Shown piece after piece: positions 23,300 to 33,300 of a stretch of 35,476 nt of DNA. Position numbers and translations under genes: made by a program. Below the pieces are notes generated by a model. It had not been told where the DNA came from. It ran no database searches and saw only the letters and a list, made by a program, of their open reading frames with translations. Position 1 is the stretch's first letter. Each line of letters starts with the position of its first letter. The stretch covers positions 1 through 35,476 of the forward strand of contig JACRIN010000075.1 of NCBI GenBank assembly GCA_016220085.1, given 5' to 3'. This DNA comes from Planctomycetota bacterium (GTDB lineage Bacteria; Planctomycetota; UBA1135; GCA-002686595).

Positions 23300-25345
23300 A
23301 TGAAGAGCTCTTGGATCGCGCTGGTCGCCGGAATCGGCTTGCTCGGCTGCGGCGGCACGCGCAACGGCGAGCGCGACGACGCCGCGCCGGTCCGCAAGTA
23401 CCTGCTCGAGCGCGTCGACGACGTCGGGATCGTCCAGGTCTACGCCGACGGCTTCGCGAACCTGACGCGCGAGCAAAAGGTCCTCGCGTGGCACCTCTAC
23501 CAAGCCGCGGTCGTCGGGCGCGACATCTACGTGCAGCAGCGGTGCGAGGTCGGGCTCGAGATCCGCGATCTGGTCGAGGAGATCCTGACGCACTCCGAAC
23601 GCGTCGAGCCGATCACGCTGGAGCACGTGCGGCGTTACGCGAAGCTCTTCTGGGTCAACCACTCGCCGTACAACAACGTCACCGCGCGCAAGTTCACGAT
23701 GGGGGGCAGCATCGAGGAGCTCGCGCTCGCGTGCGATGCCGCCGAATCCGTCGGCGCGCGCTTCCCGAAGAAGTCCGGCGAGAGCGTCGGTGGGCTCGTG
23801 CGGCGGCTCGGACCGTGGCTCTTCGACCCCGATTTCGCGCCGATGGTCACCGTCAAGTCGCCGAAGCCCGGCGAGGATCCGCTGCAGGCCTCGGCGTGCA
23901 CGTTCTACGGCGCCGAAGTGACGCTCGCCGACGTCGAGCGCTTTCAGGAGGAGTACGGGCTCAACTCGAACCTCGTCAAGCGCGCCGACGGGCGCCTCGA
24001 GGAGCAGGTTTGGCGCATGGGCGATCCGACGCAAGGCGTGCCGCCCGGGCTCTACGCGCGCGAACTCGCCGCGGTCGCGAGCCACCTGTCGCGCGCCTGT
24101 GAGTTCGCGCCCGAGCCGACGCGCCGCGCGCTCGAAGCGCAGATCCGTTTCTATCGCACCGGCAACCGCGCCGATCGCGAGGCGTACGACATCGCGTGGG
24201 TGACCGACAAGGATTCGGTGATCGACACCGTCAACTCGTTCGTCGAGGTTTACGTCGATCCGCGCGGCGTCAAGGGCGCGTGGGAGGGCATCGTTTCGTA
24301 CGAGGATCCGAAGAAGGCCGCGTTGATCAAGGGCATCGCGCACGCAGCGCAGTGGTTCGAGGACCACATGCCGTACGAAGCGCGCTTCCGCAAGCCCGAC
24401 GTCAAGGGCATCTCCGCGCGCTCGATCGACGTGCTCGTCGAAACGGGCGACGCCGGTCCGGTGTCGGCGATCGGCATCAACCTCCCGAACGACGCGAAGA
24501 TCCGCGAGGACTACGGCTCGAAGAGCGTCAGCCTCGCGAACATCATCGAGGCGAACACCAACTCGACGACACCGAATGCGCGCGCCGAGTTCTGTTGGGA
24601 CGACGCCGAGGTGGAGCGCGCGGAGAAGTGGGCGGCGCTGACCGGCGACATGCTCACCAACATGCACGAGGTGATCGGTCATGCGTCCGGCCGCCAAGCC
24701 GACGACAAGCCCGGCGATCCCGCGCAGTACATCAAGGAGAACTACTCGGCGCTCGAGGAAGCGCGTTCGGACCTGGTGGCGCTGTGGTTCATGCGCGATC
24801 CGAAGCTGAAGGAGCTCGGCCTGCTCGCCGATCCCGAGGAAGCGTCGCTCGCCGCGTACGAGAACTACGTGCGCAACGGCGGTCTCCAGCAACTTCGGCG
24901 CATGCAAGGCACCGACCAGCTCGAGGAGGATCACATGCGCAACCGGCAGATGGTCGTGCGCTGGATCCAAGCGAACTCGAAGGCGATCGAGGAGCGCGAA
25001 CGCGACGGCAAGCACTACCTGCGCGTCGTCGACGCCGACGCCTTCCGCGAAGCGGCGGGCAAGCTGCTCGCGCTCGTCCAACGCCTGAAGTCGACCGGCG
25101 ACTATGCCGGCGCGAAGGAGCTCTTCGACGCGCACGGCGTGAAGTTCGATCCGGAGCTGCGCGACGAGATCGTCGCGCGCTATGCGACGCTCGACGTGCC
25201 CGCGTACGTCGGCTTCGTGTTCCCGCGGCTCACCCCGGTCCACGGCGAGACGGGTGACGTCATCGACGTGACGATCAGCTACCCGCTGTCGCTGGAGCAG
25301 CAGATGCTCGAGTGGTCGGGGCGCAGCCCTTCGCCGCGTCCGTGA
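23300..25345 (+). CDS. M49 (dipeptidyl-peptidase III type) metallopeptidase lipoprotein
   Basis: 681 residues. The lipoprotein signal MKSSWIALVAGIGLLGC puts lipidated C17 at the mature N-terminus. The M49 signature is intact: zinc site H456-E457-V-I-G-H461 (HExxGH, diagnostic of the family) and the second motif E486-E487-A-R-S-D491, which supplies the third zinc ligand. Length matches known DPP III proteins. These enzymes remove dipeptides from oligopeptide N-termini; as a lipoprotein it would work in the periplasm, complementing the extracellular S8 protease. GGAGG lies 8 nt before ATG 23300, which also gives a clean lipobox, so I prefer it to GTG 23285. Only 39 bp follow the membrane protein gene. 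Confidence 0.93.
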   Translation: MKSSWIALVAGIGLLGCGGTRNGERDDAAPVRKYLLERVDDVGIVQVYADGFANLTREQKVLAWHLYQAAVVGRDIYVQQRCEVGLEIRDLVEEILTHSERVEPITLEHVRRYAKLFWVNHSPYNNVTARKFTMGGSIEELALACDAAESVGARFPKKSGESVGGLVRRLGPWLFDPDFAPMVTVKSPKPGEDPLQASACTFYGAEVTLADVERFQEEYGLNSNLVKRADGRLEEQVWRMGDPTQGVPPGLYARELAAVASHLSRACEFAPEPTRRALEAQIRFYRTGNRADREAYDIAWVTDKDSVIDTVNSFVEVYVDPRGVKGAWEGIVSYEDPKKAALIKGIAHAAQWFEDHMPYEARFRKPDVKGISARSIDVLVETGDAGPVSAIGINLPNDAKIREDYGSKSVSLANIIEANTNSTTPNARAEFCWDDAEVERAEKWAALTGDMLTNMHEVIGHASGRQADDKPGDPAQYIKENYSALEEARSDLVALWFMRDPKLKELGLLADPEEASLAAYENYVRNGGLQQLRRMQGTDQLEEDHMRNRQMVVRWIQANSKAIEERERDGKHYLRVVDADAFREAAGKLLALVQRLKSTGDYAGAKELFDAHGVKFDPELRDEIVARYATLDVPAYVGFVFPRLTPVHGETGDVIDVTISYPLSLEQQMLEWSGRSPSPRP

Positions 25346-25380
25346 CGCGCGGCCGCCTCGTCGGATTCCGCGATCACTGG

Positions 25381-25386
25381 TAGAGT
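25381..25386 (+). promoter_or_regulatory. -10-like hexamer of the PQQ-propeller gene
   Basis: TAGAGT preceded by GG, 41 nt before ATG 25428. AGGA at 25418-25421 serves as ribosome site. Confidence 0.35.
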
Positions 25387-25427
25387 CGGCAGCTCGTTCG
25401 CACGCTCTCGACGCCCCAGGATCACCC

Positions 25428-27095
25428 ATGTTCCGACACCTCGCTCTCGCGTCCCTCCTCGCTGCTCCCGCGTTCGCTTCCGACTGGTCGAACCTCGGCG
25501 GCAACGGCGCCCGCAACGGACTTTCGAGCGAGCACGGCCCGACGAGCGGCACGGTGCTCTGGAGCAACGCGCTCGATCCCGCGGTGATCGCGTGGCATCC
25601 GGTGACGCTCGGCCACCGTGTTTTCGCGATCCGCGAGGCGGGCTTCCCTCAGAACGGCGGCGCCGCCAACGACAAGCTCGTCTGCTATCACATCGATACC
25701 GGCGCGATCCTCTGGAGCACCGTCGTGCCGTACAGCGGCAGCACGGCGACCGATTGGATCGCGTGGATCGGCGGCGCGAACGGCTCGCGGGTCTACGCGT
25801 CGCGCGCGTCCAACGGCAAGCCCAAGGAGCTCGAAGCGTTCGACGCGGCGACCGGCGCGCATCTGTGGACCTCGGTCGCGAAGAGCGAAGCGTTCGCCTA
25901 CGACGGCGTGGTCTTCGCGCCGGACGGCGACCCGATCGTCGGCGATCTCGCGACGTTGACGCGCATCGACGCCGTCACGGGCAACACGGTCTGGACGTTC
26001 AACCGCACGCGGCCGGTCAGCGGCAACTGCGGCGCCGCGGTCACCGATACCGCCGTCTACCTCGACAACGGTTTCTTCGGCACGTCGCAGTGGATCACCA
26101 AGCTCGACCTCGCGACCGGCGCGTTCCTCTACGACAGCCCTCACCTCCCAGGCGGCAGCGAGCAGAACGCTCCGTTCGTTTCGCCCGACGGCAGCACCGT
26201 CTACCTCGCGCGCACGCAGAACAACCCGGCGACCGACTTCCTGTTCGCGTTCGACGACACGGGCGCGGCGCTGAACGTCAAGTGGCAGACCGCGGTGCGC
26301 TGGACGACCTCGCACGAGCACGGCATCGGCGCCGACGGCTCGGTCTACACCTTCCTGCCGAACAACGAGTTCGTGCGACTCGATCCGACGACCGGACTCG
26401 TCGCGTCGACCGCCGGCACCCTGTCGCCGATCGGCACGAGCAACCTGAGCCCGAAGACCGCGGTCGCCGCCAATGGCGTCGTGTACGTCTCGAACGGTTG
26501 GGCGAACTCGCCGTCAACCAACGGCCGCGTCTGGGCGTTCAGCGCCGACCTCTCGACCAATCTCTTCACGCTCAATCTGACCAATCCGAATCAGGGCGGT
26601 CCCGCGCTCGGCGCGAACGGCACGCTGATCGTCGCGGACCTCGCCGGCGTGCGCGCGTACCGGACGCCGACGGCGAGCTTCTACTGCGCGGCGAAGACGA
26701 ACTCGCTCGGCTGCGTGCCCGGCATCACGTTCACCGGCGCGGCGAGCGCGACGTCGACCGACGCGTTCACGATCCGCGAGCATTCGGCGCTCAACAACAA
26801 GAACGGGCTCTTCTTCTACGGCACCGCCGGCGCCGCGAGCTCGCCGTTCCAGGGCGGCACGCTCTGTGTCCACGCGCCGATCAAGCGCACGTCGGTGCAG
26901 AACTCGGGCGGCAACCCGCCGCCGAACGACTGCAGCGGGAGCTACGCAATCGACTTCAACTCGCTGATCCAAGGCGGCACGGATCCGAACTTGGTTTCCA
27001 GCGCGACGGTGCACGGCCAATGGTGGGCGCGCGATCCGTCGGATCCGTTCACCACGAGCCTCTCCGGCGGGATCACGTTCACGATCCAACCGTGA
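25428..27095 (+). CDS. PQQ-like beta-propeller secreted protein
   Basis: 555 residues, signal peptide MFRHLALASLLAAPAFA. Residues about 19-415 contain PQQ-enzyme-type blades (LVCYHIDTGAILWST, LEAFDAATGAHLWTS, LTRIDAVTGNTVWTF, ITKLDLATGAFLYDS) with the recurrent D-x-TG-x-x-x-W core. The residues of true quinoprotein dehydrogenases (vicinal cysteines, calcium site) are not seen, so it is probably a binding or structural propeller. Residues 417-555 are the shared cysteine-spaced C-terminal module. It has its own promoter-like hexamer and is flanked by unrelated codirectional genes. Confidence 0.88.
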   Translation: MFRHLALASLLAAPAFASDWSNLGGNGARNGLSSEHGPTSGTVLWSNALDPAVIAWHPVTLGHRVFAIREAGFPQNGGAANDKLVCYHIDTGAILWSTVVPYSGSTATDWIAWIGGANGSRVYASRASNGKPKELEAFDAATGAHLWTSVAKSEAFAYDGVVFAPDGDPIVGDLATLTRIDAVTGNTVWTFNRTRPVSGNCGAAVTDTAVYLDNGFFGTSQWITKLDLATGAFLYDSPHLPGGSEQNAPFVSPDGSTVYLARTQNNPATDFLFAFDDTGAALNVKWQTAVRWTTSHEHGIGADGSVYTFLPNNEFVRLDPTTGLVASTAGTLSPIGTSNLSPKTAVAANGVVYVSNGWANSPSTNGRVWAFSADLSTNLFTLNLTNPNQGGPALGANGTLIVADLAGVRAYRTPTASFYCAAKTNSLGCVPGITFTGAASATSTDAFTIREHSALNNKNGLFFYGTAGAASSPFQGGTLCVHAPIKRTSVQNSGGNPPPNDCSGSYAIDFNSLIQGGTDPNLVSSATVHGQWWARDPSDPFTTSLSGGITFTIQP

Positions 27096-27106
27096 TCGCG
27101 AGACGC

Positions 27107-27112
27107 TACAGT
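27107..27112 (+). promoter_or_regulatory. -10-like hexamer of the small lipoprotein gene
   Basis: TACAGT preceded by GC, 24 nt before ATG 27137, with AGGAGG at 27126-27131 in the short leader. Confidence 0.4.
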
Positions 27113-27136
27113 GCGCGCCGAACCCAGGAGGTCGTC

Positions 27137-27667
27137 ATGAAGCTCGTTCCCGTCTTCGCTCTCGCGCTCGTTTGCACCGTCGGTGCCTGCACTGCGGTTT
27201 CCGGCGCCCTTCGGACTTTGCCGCCGGCGGACGCCAAGGCCGCTTTCGAGCGCCTGAAGACGCTCGACGGTCGTTGGGCCGGCCAAGCGCGCCACGGCGG
27301 CGATCCGTTCCCGGTCGAAGTGTCGTACCACGTCACGGCGGCGGGCTCCGCGGTCGAGGAGAAGCTCTTCGTCGGCACCGAGCACGAGATGGTGACCATG
27401 TACCACATGGACGGCGAGCAACTGATGCTGACGCACTACTGCGCAGCCGGCAATCAACCGAGCATGGTCGCGCGCTGCGACCCGAACATGGACGTGCTCA
27501 AGTTCACGTTCTCACACGCGACCAACATGGAGTCCGAGGACGAGATGCACATGCACTCGGGCTCGATCCGGTTCGTCGACTCCGATCACATCGAAGCGGT
27601 GTGGAGCGGAATGTCCGACGGCAAGCCGGTCGGCGACGCGGTGTTCAGCGTCGCGCGCGTCAAGTAG
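27137..27667 (+). CDS. Small lipoprotein, DUF1579/lipocalin-like
   Basis: 176 residues with a likely lipoprotein signal (VGAC, C18). Residues about 40-176 alternate strands in the manner of a small barrel: LKTLDGRWAGQARHGGDPFPVEVSYHV, EEKLFVGTEHEMVTMYHMD, HMHSGSIRFVDSDHIEAVWSG. The region around EDEMHMHSGS is rich in Met and His. It resembles DUF1579-like proteins; no function known. AGGAGG 5 nt before the ATG fixes the start. The longer open frame upstream is the out-of-frame image of the propeller gene. It is convergent with the phosphodiesterase gene. Confidence 0.8.
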   Translation: MKLVPVFALALVCTVGACTAVSGALRTLPPADAKAAFERLKTLDGRWAGQARHGGDPFPVEVSYHVTAAGSAVEEKLFVGTEHEMVTMYHMDGEQLMLTHYCAAGNQPSMVARCDPNMDVLKFTFSHATNMESEDEMHMHSGSIRFVDSDHIEAVWSGMSDGKPVGDAVFSVARVK

Positions 27668-27669
27668 CC

Positions 27670-27696
27670 GGCGCTCGGCGGCGCGAGCTCAGCGCC
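27670..27696. terminator. Hairpin between convergent stops
   Basis: GCTCG (27673-27677) pairs with CGAGC (27684-27688). An alternative longer fold pairs GGCGCT (27670-27675) with AGCGCC (27691-27696). Only 21 bp separate the two stops, so one structure could serve both genes. Confidence 0.3.
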
Positions 27697-30175
27697 TCGG
27701 CGCGAGCGCCGCTCCGTCGTACTCCGGCGGCACGGCGACGCCGACCAGCGAGAGCACCGTCGGCGCGATGTGCAGCACGCTGACGCCGCCGAGCGGAAGC
27801 TCGAACGCGCGGTTGGAGAAGAACACGCACTGGACCTCCGACGGATCGACCGACACGTGGTCGCCGGACCAGTCCTTGGTGTTGTCGGTGCAGATCGGTC
27901 CGGGCGCGAACTTGCCGTCGGCGGTCTCGACGACGCCGAGGCCGCCGGTGGTCGCATCCCACGCGATCCGCCAACCGCCGGCGAAGCAGAGCGCGAGGTC
28001 GGGCAGGCGATTGGTGAACTCGCCCGAGTAGTTCGCCTCGCGCGTGTGGCCCGACTTGCCGAAGCGCTCGCCCGTCGCGGGATCGGTCGCGGTGAGGAAC
28101 TTCGCGAGGATCTCGGCGAGCAGCTCGTCCTTCTCCTCCGGCGCGACGATGCCGCGGCCCTCGCGGCCCTTCAAGTTCACGTAGATCCCGCCGAGCCCGA
28201 GCGCGTACGCCTTGGTGCGCGACCAATCGATGTACGGCTCCTTGATGCTCTTCGCCGCGCCCTTTCCGCCGAGCGGGTTGAGCGCGAGGTAGCCCTCCGC
28301 GTGGAGCCAGTTGTTCAGATCGACCTCGCGTCGGAACGACTGGAAGCCGTGGTCGCCGCAGACGATCAGCGTGTCGTCGGGACCGACGAACTCGTCGAGC
28401 ACGCGCCCGACCGTCGCGTCGAGGTGGCGATAGCTCGCCGGGATCGCGTCGGCGAACGTGATCGTCTCGCCGAAGTAGACGAACGTCTCCGCGGCGCGCG
28501 CGGGATCGTGCAACGGGTGCGTCGGGTCGTAGTGTTGGTAGAGCATGTGCTGCACGCGGTCGGGCGTGCTGAGACAGCTCATGAAGACCCGCCAATCGTC
28601 GCGCGCGAGGCGGTCGAACGTCAGCTTCTCGCGCCACGTCTCGGTGAACTCGATGTCCTGCATGAAGCTCCGCACGTCGAGGAGCTTGTCCTTGAGCGGA
28701 TTGGTCATGCACGCCCAACCGACCGACTCGTACGGGCCGCACGCGTGCGCGAGTTCGGCGGCGAAGTCCTCGGGTTGGCTGAGCGGTTGCCAGAACGGAG
28801 GCTTCGCCGGATCGAACTGCAGCGTGTCGACGTAGAGCTCGAAGTACGGCTGGTCGAGGTGCAAGAGCTTCGCGCGAGTGAGCGCGTGGACCGCGAAGAT
28901 CGGCGTGAACTCGAACGTCACGTGATACCAGTCGCTCCACTCGCCCTCGACGAGCTCGTGCGTCTCGTCGCCGATCGTGACGCGCGCCTTGCCGTTCGCC
29001 TTCTCGATTCGCAACGGCAGCGTCGTGCGCTCCCCTTGCACGCGCGCGAGCTCGCCCGCTTCGCCGCTGCCGCGCAGACGATCGAGTTCGGTGCGCGCGG
29101 CGACCTTGAGCGGCGCGGCGGCCTCCGGATCGGCGAGCACGGCATCGAGCGCGATCGCGCGCTGCGCGAGCCGGTCGACCTCGAACCAATTCGGCGGCCC
29201 GAGCACTTGCGCGAGGATCACGCCGTCGCGCTCGTCGACCTTGAACTTGTGCCCGCCGCTGCCGGTTTCGGACATCGTGCTCTCCGGCGGACGCGCGAAG
29301 CAGCGCTCGTCGGTGGTGTAGACGGTGAAGCCGTTGATCTCGCCGCGCGCGTCGGGATAGCCGAGGCCGAAGAGCACCTTCGCGTGCTCGGTGAACGGCC
29401 GATCGAAGGACTCCGCGGCGTCGAGCACGACGCACGGCACGCCCGCCTCCGCCGCGGTCTCCCAGAAGGGCGTGGTCTCCAGCGGCGTCGTCATCACCGG
29501 CACCGTCGTCGGCAGCCAGCCGCGCGCGACCCAGCCGAGCCACGCGCCGCCGCCGCCGAGCACGAGGCCGACGCACAGCGCGAGCACGACGCGCGCTCGC
29601 AGCACGAGCTTGGCGAGCACGAACCCGACGATCAGCGCCGCGCCGCCGAGCGCGAGCGCGAGTCGCTCGCGCGGCCACGTCGGGATCGGCGTCGACGCGA
29701 GCTCGGTGATCGGCTTGGGCTCGGGACCTTCGAGGTAGCCGCCCTTCGGCGCGGGCAACCCGCTCTTGCCGGAGAACGAGCGCTTGAGGAAGCCCGCGAC
29801 GCCGGTCTTGCCGGGATTCTGACCGGTGTTGAGCGACGCCCACGCGGTCGGCGACTCCGCCGGCACGACGCTGGAGAGCGGCGCGAACGTGCCTTGGTCG
29901 GCGAGGCGCTTCAGGTTCGGGAGCTCGCCGCGCGCCATGAGCTCGCGGATCGTGCGCGCGTCGGCGCCGTCGAAGCCGAGCACGATGACGCGGCCGCCGT
30001 CGGTCGGCGAGGTGCCGCTTGCGAGCGGCGCGTTCGCCGCCGCCCCCGGGGCGGCCGGGGCGGCCGGGGCGACGGGCGCGAACGGCGCGAACGGCGCGAG
30101 CAGCGCAAGCAGCGTGCACGACGCGAGCGTGGAGGTGATCGCTCGGCCGCACGAGCTTCGGGTCGCTTCGAACAT
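27689..30175 (-). CDS. Alkaline-phosphatase-superfamily phosphodiesterase, membrane-inserted
   Basis: 828 residues. The signal region is followed by an Ala/Pro low-complexity stretch (about 26-52). The AlkP/phosphodiesterase core shows metal ligand D69 (VIVLGFDGADARTI), probable nucleophile T110 in SPTAWASLNTGQNPGKTG, D539 and H543 (STPDRVQHMLYQH), D608-H609 (CGDHGFQS), and a late GDH about residue 777. The superfamily hydrolyses or transfers phosphate esters. Between the nucleophile and the next core strand two helices (about 172-192 and 196-216) appear to be transmembrane, an unusual insertion. The substrate is unknown; families with this layout include type I phosphodiesterases and phosphoglycerol or ethanolamine transferases. 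The start sits 9 nt after a TATCCT hexamer. Confidence 0.85.
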   Translation of the reverse strand: MFEATRSSCGRAITSTLASCTLLALLAPFAPFAPVAPAAPAAPGAAANAPLASGTSPTDGGRVIVLGFDGADARTIRELMARGELPNLKRLADQGTFAPLSSVVPAESPTAWASLNTGQNPGKTGVAGFLKRSFSGKSGLPAPKGGYLEGPEPKPITELASTPIPTWPRERLALALGGAALIVGFVLAKLVLRARVVLALCVGLVLGGGGAWLGWVARGWLPTTVPVMTTPLETTPFWETAAEAGVPCVVLDAAESFDRPFTEHAKVLFGLGYPDARGEINGFTVYTTDERCFARPPESTMSETGSGGHKFKVDERDGVILAQVLGPPNWFEVDRLAQRAIALDAVLADPEAAAPLKVAARTELDRLRGSGEAGELARVQGERTTLPLRIEKANGKARVTIGDETHELVEGEWSDWYHVTFEFTPIFAVHALTRAKLLHLDQPYFELYVDTLQFDPAKPPFWQPLSQPEDFAAELAHACGPYESVGWACMTNPLKDKLLDVRSFMQDIEFTETWREKLTFDRLARDDWRVFMSCLSTPDRVQHMLYQHYDPTHPLHDPARAAETFVYFGETITFADAIPASYRHLDATVGRVLDEFVGPDDTLIVCGDHGFQSFRREVDLNNWLHAEGYLALNPLGGKGAAKSIKEPYIDWSRTKAYALGLGGIYVNLKGREGRGIVAPEEKDELLAEILAKFLTATDPATGERFGKSGHTREANYSGEFTNRLPDLALCFAGGWRIAWDATTGGLGVVETADGKFAPGPICTDNTKDWSGDHVSVDPSEVQCVFFSNRAFELPLGGVSVLHIAPTVLSLVGVAVPPEYDGAALAPRR
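30045..30110 (-). repeat. 9-bp repeats coding an Ala/Pro stretch
   Basis: Runs of GGGCGGCCG and GGCGCGAAC on the plus strand encode AP(F/V/A) units near the N-terminus of the phosphodiesterase. All periods are multiples of three. Confidence 0.65.
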
Positions 30176-30184
30176 CGGCGGCGG

Positions 30185-30190
30185 AGGATA
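30185..30190 (-). promoter_or_regulatory. -10-like hexamer of the phosphodiesterase gene
   Basis: TATCCT on the minus strand, preceded by GC, 9 nt before ATG 30175, implying an almost leaderless transcript. Confidence 0.35.
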
Positions 30191-30383
30191 GCAGCGCCCG
30201 ACGAATCGCGCGTGCCGAGCCCGCGTCGACCCGGTCGAGCCCGCTGAGTTGCCAGGGTTCGCCGGGCCGCGCGCTCTCGATCGCGAGCACGGCGGACGTT
30301 GCCGCGGCGTCCCGACCTTCGACGCACTCGCCGCGGAGCCGTCGCTCGCGAACGTACGAGGCGAAGCGCGGCCGGGACCGACG

Positions 30384-33300
30384 CTACCGCCGCAGCGGGT
30401 TCGACTCCGCGGGATCGCGCGCCTCGCCGCGCGGCAGCCAATCCAAACGGTTGCCGGCGAGCTCGCGAAGTCGCGCGAGCGACGCGCCGTAGCCGACGCG
30501 CGGTTGCAGCGTGTAGGTCGGCACCGAGTCGTCGAAGAGTTGGTCCCAGCTCGCGAGCGCGTCGTCGCCGAAGATCAGGGTGCGCGGCTCGATCAGCCCG
30601 CCGTACAGCGCGACGAGCGACCCGCACGAGCCCTTACCCCAGATCGTGACGTTCTTCGTGCGCGCAAGCAGCGCGTCCGCCGCGCGCGCCGCATCGAAGC
30701 CCATCGCGAAGCTGTCGGCGATGCCGAGGTAGCTCATCAGCTTGGGATCGAGGCCGGGGAGCTCGCCGAAGCCGCGCACGTCGATCGCGAGGCACGCGTA
30801 GCCGTCGGCGACGAGCCGTTCGACGTCGAACTCCGCGCGCGCCGCGTTCTTGCCGTGCTCGCTGACGAGCACGAACGCGGCCTTCGGTTGCTCCGGCCCC
30901 CAGTAGATGCCGGGGATCGTCAGCCCAGGCTCCGATTCGAACGTGACCGCGCGCCCCGACTCGCCGGGGATTGGCGCGAGGAAGCGCAGCTCGATCGGCG
31001 CACGCTCGGGCAGACCGCCGTTCAGCGCGACGACGTCCTCCCAGCTCACCTCGCCCGCGCGCGCCGCGACGCCGCGCGCGACGTCGCGCATCGTGGTCTG
31101 CTTCGCCGGCGGATCGACGAGGCACACGAGCGCGGGATCCTCGGGCTCCTCGGTCTTCGCCGTCTCCTCGGGCACGGGCGAGCCGTCGCCCTTGCCCTTC
31201 AAGTAGAGGTCGAAGAAGCCGAGCGCCGCCTCGCGCATCGGCTGCGAGTAGTCGTGACCGCCTTCGAAGAGCCGCGACCACGCGTGCTCCTCGGCGCCGA
31301 AGAGCTTCCACTGCGCCGCGAGCTTCTCGCCGGTGCGCTGCGTGCCGCGCGCGGGGAACTCGTCGTCGTCGGTCGCGCCGATCACGAACACCGGCGCGGG
31401 CGCGCGGATGCCGAGCACGTCCGCGCGATCACCGACCTGCACGTAACCGGGCGCGTGATTGCAGTCGCAGCCGTTGTCCCAGCCGTCGAGGAAGCTCGAC
31501 GGATAGCAGCACGGCACCGCGCAGGTGAAGCGCTCGTCCGCCGCGAACGCGAACATCGTCGCGTGGCCGCCGCCGGACGTGCCGGTGATGCAGACGCGCG
31601 TCAGGTCGGCCTCCGGACGCGTCGCGAGGTAGTCGAGCGCGCGCATCAGATCCCACACGAAGATCGTGTCGGCGGTGGTCGAGCCTGCGATCAGCCGCGG
31701 ATCGAAGTGCGTGCCCGCGCCGCGCCGCTCGATCTTGGCGTCGCCTTCGAAGCTGTGGCCCGGCGAATCGACGGCGAGCGCGAGGTAGCCGTGCTTCACT
31801 TGATGGATGAATCGCAACTGCTCCGACGGCTCGGTCTTCTTGTGCTGCCAGTGACCGTTCGGGTTGACGATCACCGGGAGCTTTTCGCCGCTCTGCGCAT
31901 CGACTCCGTCCGGCACGTAGAGGTGCGCGGTCACCGGGAAGTTCGGCCGGCTCTCGAAGACGAGCTTCTCGATGCGGTAGCCGTCGCGCTGGAGCACACC
32001 GGTGATGCGCGCGTTGAGCGGCGTGCGCTGGGGCAGAGGCTCGAGGCCGATCGAGCGCATGAACTCGCGCTTGCGCCGCGCGCGCTCGACCTCGAACGCT
32101 TCGCGCGTGGGGGGCACCGGCCGATCGCACGCCGCGCGCATCTTCCGCGCGAGCCAGTCGGCGACCATCGCGCCGCCGCGGCCTTCGAGCACGCGGTCGA
32201 GCGACGCGACGCCCGGGACCGGCGTGAACGAGTCCATTCCTTGCTCCGCGACGATCACCTCGCCGAGCGTCAGGAACGGAATGTCGTGCGCGTTCATGAA
32301 GTCGCAGAAGACGCTGGTCGAGAAGCGATTGCCCTCGGAGCCCGCGTCGACGACGACGACCGGCTTCTCGCTTCGCCCTAGCTCGAGGAGCTTCTTCAAG
32401 TTGCGCGCGCAGCCCGGGATGTGCATGCGCTGCATCAAGCGCGCTTGGCAGAGCCAGATCTCGCCGTCGCCGAGCTTGCAGCGCGCGATGCCGCCGTTGC
32501 CGAAGACTTCCCAGCCGTCGCTCGCGCGGATCGGTTGCCAGAGCACCGCGTCGGTCTCGACCTTCTCGAGCCCGAGCGCGCCCGCCGGATCGAAGACGTT
32601 GGTCGCCGCATTGTCGATCTTCGGCCGCTTGGGGAACCAGTCGAGCGAGTAGCGACCGCTCGCGTAGTCCTGCTGGAGCACGACGAGCTTCATCCCGCGC
32701 GCAACCGCGTCGAGCAGCTTCTTCTGCGTGCCGACGTCGAACCCACGATGGAAATCCCACGCGCGCGTCGCGACGAGCAACATCCCGTGCTTCGCCGGAT
32801 CGAGCGACTCGGGCCGCAAGTACCTCAGCGCCTCCTGACTCGAGTAGTAGAGCGGCGTCGGACCTGCGCGCGCCGGCACGACGTCGTAGGGTCTCTGATG
32901 CGTCCACTCGGGGAGCCGATACACACCCCGCGTCGTTTCGATCTCAGCTGCGATCGCGTGACCGGCGTTGGCTCGCGCGAGGTCGATCGTGAACGACGTT
33001 GCGTCGCGCGTCATCGCGCGCTTGTGGAAGAACGTCGAACTGGGCAGCGGCTTCTCCAGCAGCCACGCGCGCTCGATGGGGTCTCCAACCGATTTCGAGG
33101 CATCGAGCGTGCAGCGGACGGTGGAGTCGGTCGGTGCCGACCACCGGAGCGACGGCGGCGCGGCGAGGGGCGTTCGCGCTGGGGTCGGAGCCAGCGACGA
33201 GCGCCGGAGCGCTTCCTTCGAGATCGAGCCTGCGTACCGCACCGCCTCCCGCTCGACGAGCTCGGACTGCGAGCGCCAATGGAATTCGTTCGAGTGCATC

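Noticed and set aside
23273..25567. Long minus-strand open frame opposite the M49 gene
   Set aside because: The plus frame carries intact HExxGH and EExRxD motifs; this frame has only biased composition.
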